A DNA stretch of 64,000 nt, from assembly GCA_022793895.1 (NCBI GenBank), contig JAAWDS010000017.1, forward strand, positions 1-64,000. Reading direction: 5' to 3'. The translations under genes and the position numbers were made by a program. The notes beneath the pieces were generated by a model that saw only the letters and a program-made list of their open reading frames with translations, ran no database searches and was not told the DNA's origin. Shown here one piece after another: positions 53,760 to 63,299 of the stretch. This DNA is from Provencibacterium sp. (GTDB lineage: Bacteria; Bacillota; Clostridia; Oscillospirales; Ruminococcaceae). The stretch's first letter is position 1; each line of letters opens with the position of its first letter.

Positions 53760-55469
53760 ATGAAACGAAGCGTGGGATGGCTGCTCCTGTGTTCTCTTCT
53801 TTTCACCTTTTGCGCCTGTGGGCTGCCGGGGGATACTGCGGAAGGAACGCCGCCCTCCAGTCAGGCGGCTGAAAATAGTTCGGCTGGTCAGAACGCTTTC
53901 GCTTTGAGCGCAGAACAGAACCAGCAGATCTCCGAGATGGTTTTGCAAAACGCTCACGTGATTTCCGATCCTTATGCGCGCGGAGAGGATATTCCTGCTT
54001 ACTCGCTGGCACGCTTCCTTTACGAGCGGATGCGTGCGGACGGAATCGCAGACAGCTTTGAGCGCCGGGAAGACAATCTATCGGTCCTTGTGCCCAAGGA
54101 GCGGGTTTGGGAATATGCGAAGCTCTACTTTGATATGGATACGGTAGAGGTTGATTTCTACTCCCAGCAGTATTTTGACGGACAGTTTTTTATCATTCCC
54201 AACCCGGAAATGAACCGGCAGGAACCGGCTTATCAGTTATCTATTCAGAAGGTGGAGGCGCGCAGCTCCCGTATTCATGTAACGGTCAGCTATTCCAGCG
54301 GCGGGGTGGATTATCAGCTGTGGACCTATACCCTGCGCATGCGGGAGGATGGCAGTCTCTATTTTGTTTCGATGATCAAGCGCCCGGTGGAATATGGGCT
54401 ATATGCGGTCAACCAGGCTTCAGCGTTGATTGATGAGCTTTTGGATATCCCGGTGAATGCGGATACCATTCGGAATTTCCAATTTCTTCCCTTTGGCGAT
54501 CAACTGGCGGTCTATTATTTTAACGGCCGTGATATGCGCTTAGGAATTTTGGATATGACTACCTATAAAAGCGATCAATATATTTTGGTGGAAGGTAGCG
54601 GAAAGGAATCCGGCCCCTTCCCTGTGCAGGTATTGGGCGACCATATTGTTGTCTATCGATTGGACAGGCTGACGGTCTATGATGAAAATCTCCTGCGTGT
54701 GCAGGAGATCCCCTATTCCTCGGAGCTAATTTCGCTTTGCGACAGCTATACGGCCCAGCTTTATCTTTCTCCGGATTTCCACTATATCGCGTTCACCAAT
54801 GCGGATGGACTCTATTTTTTCAACGTTCAATCTAAAAATGCTCATCTCATGCGCAACCATCCCTCCGATCCCAGCGCTGAGGGAGGGAACCCTACCTCGC
54901 TGTGGGAACCGGTAGCCTTCGATGTGGGGACCGGCCGTTTGTTGGGCCGTCTGACGCGGGACGGGCAGGCGTCTTCCTTTGGTCTGTTTGATATTGACGG
55001 GGGTCTCGTCTCCACCATCCGCCTGCGCACGGGGGAGGATACCGTCCTCTCGGTGCAGGAAGAACGGCTGATGGCGTTTTCGCCGGTTTCCATTGTGGCC
55101 GGTTCGGTCAACCGCGATCAGGAGCCGGCGCTGAAATCCAGCATCGCGGAGTACAATCTTTCCAGCGGGGTGGCGCGCGTGGAGCCGACCGGTTTTGTAG
55201 TGTTGGATGAATATGGGGAATTGCCGAATCAGGAGCGCATGCTCATTGCCAACCGGTCGGTATTTCGTGTCTCCTCCTTGGAGGTGGGGAAGGATTTAGT
55301 AACATCTTGGTATGTACAGGCTTATCAGATGCAGGGCGGCCGTCTCTCCAACCTGCCGTTTGGTTATGTAGACAGGCGGGGACGGGTGCGGTTATGCGCG
55401 GCCAATGCGCAGGATAAGGTTCTGGCTGCCTGTAGCGGGATGTTTATTAATACCTTTGTCGTATTTTGA
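53760..55469 (+). CDS. Large lipoprotein of unknown function
   Basis: The start is ATG 53760 behind GGAAGGGAG, giving 569 residues. The N-terminus (WLLLCSLLFTFCAC) is a lipoprotein signal with Cys near residue 19. The rest is rich in beta strands with repeated patterns such as GDHIVVYRLDRLTVYDENLL, suggesting an extracellular beta-propeller-like fold, though I cannot assign a family. The gene has its own promoter and terminator, so it is a single transcription unit. A role at the cell surface is all that can be said. Confidence 0.65.
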   Translation: MKRSVGWLLLCSLLFTFCACGLPGDTAEGTPPSSQAAENSSAGQNAFALSAEQNQQISEMVLQNAHVISDPYARGEDIPAYSLARFLYERMRADGIADSFERREDNLSVLVPKERVWEYAKLYFDMDTVEVDFYSQQYFDGQFFIIPNPEMNRQEPAYQLSIQKVEARSSRIHVTVSYSSGGVDYQLWTYTLRMREDGSLYFVSMIKRPVEYGLYAVNQASALIDELLDIPVNADTIRNFQFLPFGDQLAVYYFNGRDMRLGILDMTTYKSDQYILVEGSGKESGPFPVQVLGDHIVVYRLDRLTVYDENLLRVQEIPYSSELISLCDSYTAQLYLSPDFHYIAFTNADGLYFFNVQSKNAHLMRNHPSDPSAEGGNPTSLWEPVAFDVGTGRLLGRLTRDGQASSFGLFDIDGGLVSTIRLRTGEDTVLSVQEERLMAFSPVSIVAGSVNRDQEPALKSSIAEYNLSSGVARVEPTGFVVLDEYGELPNQERMLIANRSVFRVSSLEVGKDLVTSWYVQAYQMQGGRLSNLPFGYVDRRGRVRLCAANAQDKVLAACSGMFINTFVVF

Positions 55470-55541
55470 GCATCTGGGAGAAAAAATTTTTTCCTTCGTT
55501 TTCTTCTGGGGGGAACAAATCGATAAAGTGAAGGCGCTTCG

Positions 55542-55580
55542 GCCCGTTGAGAAAACTGCTGTTTTCTCAACGGGCTTTTC
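55542..55580 (+). terminator. Terminator after the lipoprotein gene
   Basis: GCCCGTTGAGAAAAC pairs with GTTTTCTCAACGGGC around CT/G, followed by TTTTCC. Confidence 0.88.
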
Positions 55581-55875
55581 CTGTGTGTAAAACTGTTATC
55601 CAAGGACAATCCGTTTTATACCTGTCCTCATTGGATAGTCCTATGCTTGCTGTTTTCCTCATCCTTCTCTGCCGTAACCCTTAAAGCCTTCTGGAAACAG
55701 GAGAAAAAGGCTCTGGATTCCCTGTTGATGCGCAGTTCCTTTGAATGGGAAAGATACGGCTATGGGGCTTTTTGAGAAACCGGCGAAAAAGGATGGGGCT
55801 CTCTGCAACCAAACCGGATTTTTGTCGAGATATAAAGAGAAGGCGCTAAACGGTAAAGGAAAAGGGGGAGCAGCA

Positions 55876-56436
55876 ATGCAGGATGAACAGATCGTAGCCC
55901 TGTACTGGCAGAGAGATGAAACGGCGATTCGGGAGACCGAAGAAAAATATGGAAGGTATCTTGCCAAGATTGCCTATCAGATCCTGGCCGATTGGGAGGA
56001 CAGCAAGGAAAGCGTCAACGATACCTATTGGAAGGCCTGGGATTCCATGCCGCCCCACCGGCCGCATGTCTTAGCTACCTATCTGGGGAAAATTACACGG
56101 CGGCTGTCCGTCGATATTTTCCGGACACGGAACCGGGAAAAACGGCGGGCGTCCGAATATGCCCTTTCTCTTTCCGAGCTGGAGGAATGCGTTCCGGGCG
56201 GCTGTATGGCGGAAGAGGAGGCTGAACAGCGCCTTTTAGCTCAAACCGTCTGCGACTATCTTTATACGTTATCCGCAGAGGCGCGCAATACCTTCGTTGG
56301 CAGGTATTACTATATGGATTCGATAAAAGAGGTGGCCGCCTATTACGGGATGAGCGAATCCAAAACGAAGAGTCTCTTGTACCGCACACGAAAAGGGCTG
56401 AAAGCCTATTTAGAACGGGAGGGTTTTGTTTTATGA
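55876..56436 (+). CDS. ECF-type RNA polymerase sigma factor
   Basis: The 186-residue protein begins at ATG 55876 (AAAGGGGGAG upstream); the open frame extends 45 codons further without support. Region 2 is visible as VNDTYWKAWDSMPPHRPHVLATYLGKITRRLSVDIFRTRNREKR, and region 4 as EVAAYYGMSESKTKSLLYRTRKGLKAYLE. It overlaps the next gene by 4 bp (ATGA), a typical sigma/anti-sigma arrangement. The signal it answers is unknown. Confidence 0.88.
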   Translation: MQDEQIVALYWQRDETAIRETEEKYGRYLAKIAYQILADWEDSKESVNDTYWKAWDSMPPHRPHVLATYLGKITRRLSVDIFRTRNREKRRASEYALSLSELEECVPGGCMAEEEAEQRLLAQTVCDYLYTLSAEARNTFVGRYYYMDSIKEVAAYYGMSESKTKSLLYRTRKGLKAYLEREGFVL

Positions 56437-57626
56437 AACCGGAACAGCTCAGCGACGCTTTAGATCTGCTGCCGGATGTGATTCTGGAAGAGACCCACCG
56501 TGTCCGCTGCTCTCCCAAGCGGGTACGAAAAAACCGCCTGCGGTGGGCGGCCGGCGCGGCTTGTTTTGCCGTTGCGGTCTATGCGGGAGCGAAGATGCTT
56601 GAGCAAGGATTGCCTGGCGGCAGGCCGGAGCTTCCTCTGCTCACCATTTCAGAAGAAACCAGCGGCGGGATGGGGTTTGAAGGCTATATGGCCTATGCCA
56701 TTTCGGAGCTCACCAACGGGAACCCCTGGAGCGAAGCCTCGGCGCCTACTGTGCTGCCCGTCTATCAAAATCCGGCTTACGATTCAGAGGCGGACTTCGC
56801 AGGGATGCGGGAAATTTTAGAAGAGACTGCCCGCCGGTTCGGCCTGGATCCGGAGCTTTACGGAATCACCGACAACGCTCCTGACGAAGAAACCAGACGG
56901 AAGATAACTGAAAAAATGGACGGCAATGTTCCCGAAGGCTATTTTGATCCGACGAAACTGAGGCTGGAGGCGGATGGAATCAAACTGGAAGCGGAGCCGG
57001 ATGGGACCGTAACCGTGTCCTTTGAGCCCGCCTTGCCGCTGCCGGAGGAATACCGTTTTACCCACCATGCCTCCTATGCAGACGCCAAACAGGTGGCGGA
57101 ATATCTGAAGGAGGAATATGCGGATTGGCTGGGCTTTAAGTATCCGCAGGTGAATATTGCGGGCGGAGATTATAACATTTATCTTCAGCAGAGCTACCAG
57201 ATTGAATTTTTCGATGCGGGCGGCAGCGCGGCCGAACGGATTCTCCATTACAATTTGAACCGGGCGGCGTTTTATTGCGATGATGAGGGGGAACTGTTCC
57301 TGGTGAGATTCTACCGGCCGGATCTGCTCCGGAAGGTGGGGGACTATCCCATCGTTGCGGCAGAGGAAGCCAGGGAGCGGTTGGCGAATGGAAACTATAT
57401 TACCAGCGTTCCCTATGAGCTGCCGGGAATGGACTATGCGGCCAAGGTGGAGCTGATCTATAGAGCGGGAAGCCGCGATCCCTATGTGATGCCCTATTAC
57501 CGCTTCTATGTAGAGCTGCCGGAGCTGGAAAGGGACGGGCTGAAAACCTATGGCGCTTATTATGTCCCTGCTGTCGAAAGCGCTTACCTCTCGGATTTGC
57601 CAACCTGGGACGGTAGCTTTAATTAA
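56433..57626 (+). CDS. Single-pass membrane protein, probable anti-sigma partner
   Basis: The 397-residue protein has a short cytoplasmic N-terminus (1-35), one membrane segment (about 37-54) and a ~340-residue extracellular part rich in beta structure (YEFTHHASYADAKQVAEYL-like segments). Its ATG overlaps the stop of the ECF sigma gene, and this genetic linkage suggests it holds the sigma factor at the membrane. No zinc-binding anti-sigma motif (HxxxCxxC) is seen, so the mode of binding is unclear. Confidence 0.65.
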   Translation: MKPEQLSDALDLLPDVILEETHRVRCSPKRVRKNRLRWAAGAACFAVAVYAGAKMLEQGLPGGRPELPLLTISEETSGGMGFEGYMAYAISELTNGNPWSEASAPTVLPVYQNPAYDSEADFAGMREILEETARRFGLDPELYGITDNAPDEETRRKITEKMDGNVPEGYFDPTKLRLEADGIKLEAEPDGTVTVSFEPALPLPEEYRFTHHASYADAKQVAEYLKEEYADWLGFKYPQVNIAGGDYNIYLQQSYQIEFFDAGGSAAERILHYNLNRAAFYCDDEGELFLVRFYRPDLLRKVGDYPIVAAEEARERLANGNYITSVPYELPGMDYAAKVELIYRAGSRDPYVMPYYRFYVELPELERDGLKTYGAYYVPAVESAYLSDLPTWDGSFN

Positions 57627-57648
57627 AATAGATTGGATGGGTAAAAGA

Positions 57649-57690
57649 GAAGCTGTAAAAAAACGCGATGCGTTTTTTTACAGCTTCTTT
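57649..57690 (+). terminator. Terminator between the sigma operon and the MFS gene, bidirectional
   Basis: AGAAGCTGTAAAAAAACGC pairs with GCGTTTTTTTACAGCTTCT, with T and A runs on both sides. Confidence 0.88.
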
Positions 57691-57746
57691 CAGAAAAGTT
57701 TGATTTCTATAGGGTGGAAGTTCGGCCGCTTCTCGATAGTTGTTTC

Positions 57747-58919
57747 TTAGCTTTTTACGGGAGCCTTTTGATATTTCCGGGTGACAATGGGAACGAGCGC
57801 AAGAGCGAGGACGGCGGCGAACAGCGAGATCCCGCCGAACAGATAGAAGGCCGGGCGCATGCCGGACAGATCGATGAAGCGTCCCATCAGAATGGGGCCC
57901 GCCGTCATGCCCGCCCCATAAATCGCCTGGTAGAAGCCCATGGCGGTGGAGCGGCGGCCGGGATCGATGTATTTGATGCAGTCGGCCGTTAACACCGAAT
58001 AGAGAGTTGCCGCCGAGAAACCGGCCACGATCTGTGCAATGTAGAGGATCCACATGTTTTGGGCGAACCCTACCATGGCGCAGTAAAGCGCCAAGAGCGT
58101 GAAGGCGCAGGTGAGCAGGGGGCGGCTGCCCAGGCGGCGGGCAAGGCCGCTGCTGACGAAACCGGCCGTCAGGATCTGGGTGGCGGTGAACAGGCAGGAG
58201 GAAACGCCGATTTCCACCGGCCGGGCGCCCATCGTCCGCGCCACCTCGGAGGTGAAGGAGAAGGCGGTCGCCTGGATCATCATCTGCTGGAAGATGGCCA
58301 GCAGCGCCGGGACCAAGACCGAAATCTCCCCAAATACCCGAAGCAGCGCACGAACGCTCTGCGGCTCACGCTTGACATGCACCTCCTGGATGAAGAAGGA
58401 GCAGGCGACGGCCACGAGGCCGGTCAGGCAGCTCATCAACAGCGGCGCGCGGTAGCCCCACAGCATGGCCGCGGCGCTGCCGAGAAAGAAGGCGAGCAGC
58501 TTGCCGGCATTGTTGTAAGCGTTGATCTGCGCAATGGCCGTTTGCCCCTCGTCCGGCGAGAAATAGCCGGTATAGAGAATGGTGAAGCCTACCCAGGTGG
58601 AGGCGGCTACCCCTGCGAGAATGCGGAAGAAGAACATGAGCGGGACGTTCTGCGTCAGATAAAGGCCAATGGAGGAAACGGTGGTGAAAAAACAGCCTGC
58701 CATTACGATCCATTTATACCGGCTGCTCAAATCGGCAAAGATCCCCAACGGCACCCGGATGCACAGTTGGGTGAACCCATAGCAGCCGACCAGGAAGCCG
58801 ATCACCGTTGCCGTCAGGCCCAGGGTGCGCAGGTAAGGGGTAAAAAAGGGGACGTGGCAGTATTCCGAAGCCCAAAAGAAGGCGGTCGTCAGTCCCATGA
58901 TCCATCTGGCTTTCTTCAT
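57747..58919 (-). CDS. MFS transporter
   Basis: About 390 residues with twelve predicted membrane segments. The loop between segments 2 and 3 reads GIFADLSSRYKWIVMAGC, the usual MFS motif-A region, and ILAGVAASTWVGFTILYTGYF lies in the N-terminal half. Small-molecule or drug efflux is typical of this group, but the substrate is unknown. The start at ATG 58919 has GGAGG 12 nt upstream; a TTG at 58925 is a possible alternative. Confidence 0.85.
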   Translation of the reverse strand: MKKARWIMGLTTAFFWASEYCHVPFFTPYLRTLGLTATVIGFLVGCYGFTQLCIRVPLGIFADLSSRYKWIVMAGCFFTTVSSIGLYLTQNVPLMFFFRILAGVAASTWVGFTILYTGYFSPDEGQTAIAQINAYNNAGKLLAFFLGSAAAMLWGYRAPLLMSCLTGLVAVACSFFIQEVHVKREPQSVRALLRVFGEISVLVPALLAIFQQMMIQATAFSFTSEVARTMGARPVEIGVSSCLFTATQILTAGFVSSGLARRLGSRPLLTCAFTLLALYCAMVGFAQNMWILYIAQIVAGFSAATLYSVLTADCIKYIDPGRRSTAMGFYQAIYGAGMTAGPILMGRFIDLSGMRPAFYLFGGISLFAAVLALALVPIVTRKYQKAPVKS

Positions 58920-59102
58920 TCCCAATTCCAACCTCCGTTTCTTGCCGGGCCTTGAGGTCCGGCGGGCATTCGCAGCGGGAGCGCCTATGGAACGGAAAGG
59001 CTTCCGGCGGCTATTGGCAATCCCCGAACGCGCAGCCTTCTGTCATTTTACCACGATTCTCCTATCCGTGCCAGTGCGGAGAGCCTATTTATGGTTTTCA
59101 TA

Positions 59103-59131
59103 TTGACAAAGCGGCAGATAGCGCTTATTAT
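59103..59131 (+). promoter_or_regulatory. Promoter of the patB/malY-type gene
   Basis: TTGACA (59103-59108) and TATTAT (59126-59131) at a 17-bp spacing, about 32 bp before the start. Confidence 0.8.
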
Positions 59132-59163
59132 TTGTTTAAAACGACAGAAAAGGACGGGGTAGT

Positions 59164-60354
59164 ATGCCTTATGATTTTGAAACGTTGGTCAGCCGGCTGA
59201 ACGCCGGATCGGTCAAATGGGAGGGAATGAAGCGGCTGGATCCGTCTCCCGACGATTCTATTGTTCCTCTTTCGGTTGCGGACATGGAGTTTAAAAACCC
59301 GCCTGAGGTAATGGAGGGCTTGAAAGAATATCTGGATAGCCATATCCTGGGCTATGCCTGCCCGACAGAGGGGTATCTAAGCGCCGTTCAGGGCTGGATG
59401 AAGGAGCGCCACCAATGGGAAATCGAGAAGGAATGGATCGTCGGATCCCCCGGCGTGGTTTCGGCGCTGTATGCGGCGGTGCGCGCCTATTCCAAACCGG
59501 GGGACGGCGTTTTGCTGCTCACGCCGGTCTATCCCCCGTTTTACAGCGCCGCGGAGCAAACGGGACGTAAGGTCGTGCGCAGCCCGCTGGTTTGCCGGGA
59601 TGGGCATTACCGCATCGATTTCGAGGATCTAAGCCGGAAGGCGGCGCAGCCGGATTGTACGGTGATGCTGCTTTGCAGCCCGCATAACCCTGTCGGGCGG
59701 GTTTGGACGGAGGAGGAGCTGCGTAAAATCGGGGAAATCTGCCTGCAAAACGGCGTGACCGTCGTGGCGGATGAGATCCACTCCGATCTCATTATGCCGG
59801 GTTATACCCATACCGTTTTCGCCAGCCTTGGGAAAGAGTTTGCAGAACATAGCATCGTCTGTACTGCCCCCAGCAAAACCTTCAACCTGGCTGGGATGCA
59901 GACCTCCAACATCCTCATTCCCAACGAGGAGATGCGCGAAAAATTTGCCGCGCAGATGGATTTAAACGCCGTGCACGCGCTGAACATTCTGGGCTACCGG
60001 GCCTGTGAAATCGCCTATACCCGCTGCGCCGCCTGGCTGGATGCGCTCATCGGGGTATTGGCGGAAAACCATCGGATGGTCTGCCGCTTTTTGGCCGAGC
60101 ATTTCCCCATGGTTCGGATCTATCCGTTGGAGGGCACCTATCTGGAGTGGATCGATTTTCGCGGGCTGGGCCTCAGCGCCGAGGAGCTGGAGAGCTTTAT
60201 GCAGAAGGACGCCCGGCTTTATCTGGATGAGGGATATATCTTCGGTGAGGAGGGCAAGGGCTTTGAACGGATAAACATCGCCTGCCCCTCCTGGGTGCTG
60301 TCCGCTTCGCTGGAAAGATTACTGTCCGCCGCTCAAAAACGTGGACTGATTTAA
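59164..60354 (+). CDS. MalY/PatB-family PLP-dependent C-S lyase
   Basis: The 396-residue fold-type I enzyme carries the MalY/PatB opening (RLDPSPDDSIVPLSVADMEFKNPPEV), LLCSPHNPVGRVWTEEEL and the PLP-lysine in CTAPSKTFNLAGMQTSN. Family members split cystathionine to homocysteine or release H2S, and some also act as aminotransferases. It is a single-gene unit with a good promoter and a terminator shared with the convergent small gene. Confidence 0.9.
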   Translation: MPYDFETLVSRLNAGSVKWEGMKRLDPSPDDSIVPLSVADMEFKNPPEVMEGLKEYLDSHILGYACPTEGYLSAVQGWMKERHQWEIEKEWIVGSPGVVSALYAAVRAYSKPGDGVLLLTPVYPPFYSAAEQTGRKVVRSPLVCRDGHYRIDFEDLSRKAAQPDCTVMLLCSPHNPVGRVWTEEELRKIGEICLQNGVTVVADEIHSDLIMPGYTHTVFASLGKEFAEHSIVCTAPSKTFNLAGMQTSNILIPNEEMREKFAAQMDLNAVHALNILGYRACEIAYTRCAAWLDALIGVLAENHRMVCRFLAEHFPMVRIYPLEGTYLEWIDFRGLGLSAEELESFMQKDARLYLDEGYIFGEEGKGFERINIACPSWVLSASLERLLSAAQKRGLI

Positions 60355-60395
60355 CCGGCCAAGGGCTTTAAAGGAAGCGCAGGAAAAGCCATAGG

Positions 60396-60434
60396 AAACG
60401 CCCGCATCCCCGAAGGAAGGGATGCGGGCGCGTT
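60396..60434. terminator. Shared hairpin terminator between convergent genes
   Basis: AACGCCCGCATCCC pairs with GGGATGCGGGCGCGTT. It lies between the C-S lyase and the small helical gene. It has a weak T run on either side. Confidence 0.6.
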
Positions 60435-60436
60435 GT

Positions 60437-60631
60437 TTAAAGCCTTTCAACGAATTGGCGCACGTCGCATAGCTCTTTAAGCAGCGGTTCGCCAATTGCG
60501 TGGGAGAGGGCATGGTTGAGTTCGCTGTAGGGTGTGTCGGCGGGCTTTTCGTCCTTTGCGTGCTGCCGAAGCCGCCCAATGCGGCTGTCCAGCTCACCTA
60601 GGATTTTGCCCTTAATCTCGTCCTTCCTCAT
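60437..60631 (-). CDS. Small uncharacterised protein
   Basis: About 64 residues from ATG 60631 (AAAGGA 12 nt upstream), with a charged helix MRKDEIKGKILGELDSRIGRL, a short loop and a second helix IGEPLLKELCDVRQFVERL. I do not recognise a family. It lies downstream of the DUF1540 gene in the same direction and may be cotranscribed. Confidence 0.5.
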   Translation of the reverse strand: MRKDEIKGKILGELDSRIGRLRQHAKDEKPADTPYSELNHALSHAIGEPLLKELCDVRQFVERL

Positions 60632-60691
60632 TGGAATCACCATTCCTTTCTGGGAACGCCGTTGTCCGGCCTGCCCGCAATATGAGGGAAG

Positions 60692-60865
60692 TTAGAGCTT
60701 GCGCTCGAACGACTGGCAGTCGGTGCACTGGTCTACGGTCGGATTTATTTCGTGGGTACCGACGGTGATGCAGTCCAGAGAGCAGTAGTTCTCGTTATCA
60801 CAGTGGTTCTTGCACTGGCTGACAGTACACTGAATGCTCTTGTTTGCGTGGCAACACGGTTTCAT
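60692..60865 (-). CDS. DUF1540-type small cysteine-rich protein
   Basis: This 57-residue gene reads MKPCCHANKSIQCTVSQCKN, then HCDNENYCSLDCITVGT and ends CTDCQSFERKL. The spaced cysteines match the DUF1540 family, common in spore-forming Clostridia, where several members are induced during sporulation and probably bind metal. A strong AAAGGAGG ribosome site precedes the start. It is about 60 bp upstream of the small helical gene. Confidence 0.8.
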   Translation of the reverse strand: MKPCCHANKSIQCTVSQCKNHCDNENYCSLDCITVGTHEINPTVDQCTDCQSFERKL

Positions 60866-61044
60866 AAAAACACCTCCTTTGAACGGATTCGATGCTAGTA
60901 TGCCCCGGCTGTAGGCGATTATGTCCGGATGGGTTCGGGCTCATGGGCAAGAAAGTTTGGTAGCTTTGGCAGTTTTCAAATAAATGGGAATCTGCTATAA
61001 TGAGAAGAGTTGACCAGGCTCTGAAGAAAGGAAGGGTTATCAAT

Positions 61045-62145
61045 ATGGAAAAACCGAAGGTTTTTTATACCGATTTGCATGTTACCTACCGCGAGAATCT
61101 GCTCCAGAAGCTGGATAGGCTGATGCAGACGGCGGGGATCGCCAACCTGGACTTTAACAACAAATTTGTTGCCGTCAAGATCCATTTCGGGGAGCCGGGA
61201 AATCTGGCTTTTCTGCGGCCGAACTGGGCGAAGGTAGTGGCCGATCGGGTGAAAGCGCTTGGGGGCCGTCCCTTCCTGACCGATTGCAATACGCTTTATG
61301 TCGGCCGCCGGAAAAACGCGCTGGATCACCTGGATGCTGCCTATGAAAACGGCTATACCCCCTTTTCAACAGGCTGCCAGATCATCATTGCCGATGGGAT
61401 CAAGGGAACCGACGAGGTGAATGTCCCGGTTAACGGAGACTATGTTCGGGAGGCCAAGATCGGCCGCGCTATTATGGACGCCGATATCCTCATCAGCCTC
61501 AACCACTTCAAGTGTCATGAGCTGACCGGCTTTGGAGGCGCGCTGAAAAACATCGGGATGGGCTGCGGTTCCCGCGCGGGGAAGATGGAGATGCACTCTG
61601 CCGGGAAGCCGGTCGTTCTTTCGGAGCGCTGCATAGGCTGCGGAGCCTGCCGCAAGAATTGCGCGCATGACGCCATTTCGTTTTCCGATCGTAAGGCACG
61701 GATCGATCATAACCGCTGCGTCGGTTGCGGGCGGTGTATCGGCGTCTGCCCGGAGGATGCGGTAGAGGCCGCTCAGGATGAGGCCAACGATATCGCCTGC
61801 AAGAAGATTTCAGAATATACGGCGGCAGTGCTGAAGGATCGTCCGTCGTTCCACATCAACCTGGTGATGGATATCTCTCCCTATTGCGACTGCCACGCGG
61901 AGAACGACGTTCCGATCGTCGAGGATATCGGCATGTACGCCTCTTTCGATCCGGTCGCGCTCGACGTGGCCTGCGCCGATGCGGTGAACGCGCTTCCGCC
62001 GGTTCCGGGAAGCATTTTAAGCGGCCGGGAAACGGGCGGCGATCATTTCGGCGCGGTCCATCCGACCACCGATTGGCGCGCCGGTACGGCCCACGCGGAA
62101 AAGCTCGGCCTTGGCCGCCAGGAATATGAGCTTGTCCGGATCTAA
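61045..62145 (+). CDS. DUF362 ferredoxin-type iron-sulfur protein
   Basis: About 366 residues from ATG 61045 (AAAGGAAGG upstream). The N-terminal 185 residues and the last ~90 residues are the DUF362 domain (VAVKIHFGEPGNLAFLRP, TDCNTLYVGRR, NHFKCHELTGFGGALKNIGMG). Between about 190 and 255 there are two 4Fe-4S motifs (CIGCGACRKNCAHDA and CVGCGRCIGVCPEDA). Its role is probably in anaerobic electron transfer. A TATAAT at the upstream edge (about 61000) suggests its own promoter. Confidence 0.92.
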   Translation: MEKPKVFYTDLHVTYRENLLQKLDRLMQTAGIANLDFNNKFVAVKIHFGEPGNLAFLRPNWAKVVADRVKALGGRPFLTDCNTLYVGRRKNALDHLDAAYENGYTPFSTGCQIIIADGIKGTDEVNVPVNGDYVREAKIGRAIMDADILISLNHFKCHELTGFGGALKNIGMGCGSRAGKMEMHSAGKPVVLSERCIGCGACRKNCAHDAISFSDRKARIDHNRCVGCGRCIGVCPEDAVEAAQDEANDIACKKISEYTAAVLKDRPSFHINLVMDISPYCDCHAENDVPIVEDIGMYASFDPVALDVACADAVNALPPVPGSILSGRETGGDHFGAVHPTTDWRAGTAHAEKLGLGRQEYELVRI

Positions 62146-62160
62146 AAAACGTTTGAAACC

Positions 62161-62205
62161 AAAGGCAGCTGCAAGGAATCCCCAGTTCCTTGCAGCTGCC
62201 TTTTT
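62161..62205. terminator. Bidirectional terminator between DUF362 and the prophage lysis genes
   Basis: AAAGGCAGCTGCAAGGAA pairs with TTCCTTGCAGCTGCCTTTTT. It closes both converging transcripts and marks the apparent host/prophage border. Confidence 0.85.
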
Positions 62206-62207
62206 CT

Positions 62208-62984
62208 CTATACAATGGCTTGATGGGTTCTTTTAGCCAATATTTCCAGATCTCCGGCCAACGCCTGAAGAACCTTTTCTAGTCCGTCATAGCGCGCCGC
62301 TAACGCGTCATACTGTGCTTTGGGCACCGTTTCGGGAGGAGGGGGCGCCGCTGGCTCCCGTCCGTTTAGCCCAGCTTTCTTGATGATCGACGGGTAGTCC
62401 TTGTAAGCGTAGTCGAGATCAACGTCTCCCTGTATCCCATCGACGCGCCCCTTCCAGGAATATTGCCAGAGGCCATATTTTCCGGAGAAGGCAGGCTTCT
62501 CGGTCTCAACGTGCGCTACCCAGCAGTCATATTTCCCAAGCCGGTCAGGCGCATGCTGATAAAGCCGTTCTAGGGGTGAGGCCGGCATGTATAGCGCCCC
62601 ATAGTATCCCGCCGCCTCGACCGCCTCCAAAAACGCTTCGATGATGGAAATCTGATTTTCCAGCGGCAGCGACAGTTGCGTTTTTTCTTCAAAGTCGAAC
62701 GCGATGGGGTAGAGCGGTTTTAGGTCCTGCGTCACCCGCAGGAAGAAGGCGGCTTCCTTCCGCGCATCTTCTGCATTCATCGAATAGGAATAGTGGTAAA
62801 GCCCGTAGGGCAGCCCTGCCGCTTTACAGCCGAGGGCGTTGTTTTGCAGCTGCCGGTCAATCTGCTTATCGTTGTCCCACCCCCAGCAGGCGCGCAGCAT
62901 AGCAAACTCGATGCCCGCAGCTTTCACCTGCTGCCAGTGGATCTCCCCGTTGTGACGTGAGACGTCAATCCCCTTGATTGGCAT
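62208..62984 (-). CDS. Phage endolysin, GH25 lysozyme
   Basis: The 258-residue protein has an N-terminal GH25 domain (IKGIDVSRHNGEIHWQQVK, IAFDFEEKTQLS with catalytic Asp/Glu, and QGDVDLDYAY) and a short C-terminal coiled helix (about 222-258, with YDALAARYDGLEKVLQALAG). It lacks a signal peptide, as expected for a holin-dependent endolysin, and lies 4 bp after the holin-like gene. It would cut the host wall at the end of a phage cycle. Confidence 0.9.
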   Translation of the reverse strand: MPIKGIDVSRHNGEIHWQQVKAAGIEFAMLRACWGWDNDKQIDRQLQNNALGCKAAGLPYGLYHYSYSMNAEDARKEAAFFLRVTQDLKPLYPIAFDFEEKTQLSLPLENQISIIEAFLEAVEAAGYYGALYMPASPLERLYQHAPDRLGKYDCWVAHVETEKPAFSGKYGLWQYSWKGRVDGIQGDVDLDYAYKDYPSIIKKAGLNGREPAAPPPPETVPKAQYDALAARYDGLEKVLQALAGDLEILAKRTHQAIV

Positions 62985-62988
62985 CTGC

Positions 62989-63282
62989 TTATTCCCCCTT
63001 TTTCACCTGTTTTCCAACCTGGTGGATATAGACCGAGCATCCAGCGCAGAGAATGCCTTGTGTGATGGCCGCAAAGGCGGCGCGCAGGACATCCCGCATG
63101 CCGGAAAGCTCCGAGCTGGATAATACCCATAGGAGCGCCAGCAGTATTCCGGCGCCGCCCAAAAGCAGCGGAATGTATTTATCTGCGACGCTCTCCGCCC
63201 GCTTTAGCCCAATACCGGTAAAGGAAAGCACCGGGATGAGCACCAACAATTCCGGCTTCACGTATTCGAGAATCTTTTCCAT
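62989..63282 (-). CDS. Phage holin-like membrane protein
   Basis: The 97-residue product from ATG 63282 (ACAGGAGG upstream) has two or three membrane segments (EYVKPELLVLIPVLSFTGIG; YIPLLLGGAGILLALLWVL; RAAFAAITQGILCAGCSVYI) and a charged end. Placed directly before the endolysin gene, it is the likely holin that lets the enzyme reach the wall. Confidence 0.82.
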   Translation of the reverse strand: MEKILEYVKPELLVLIPVLSFTGIGLKRAESVADKYIPLLLGGAGILLALLWVLSSSELSGMRDVLRAAFAAITQGILCAGCSVYIHQVGKQVKKGE

Positions 63283-63299
63283 CGTCTTTCTACCTCCTG

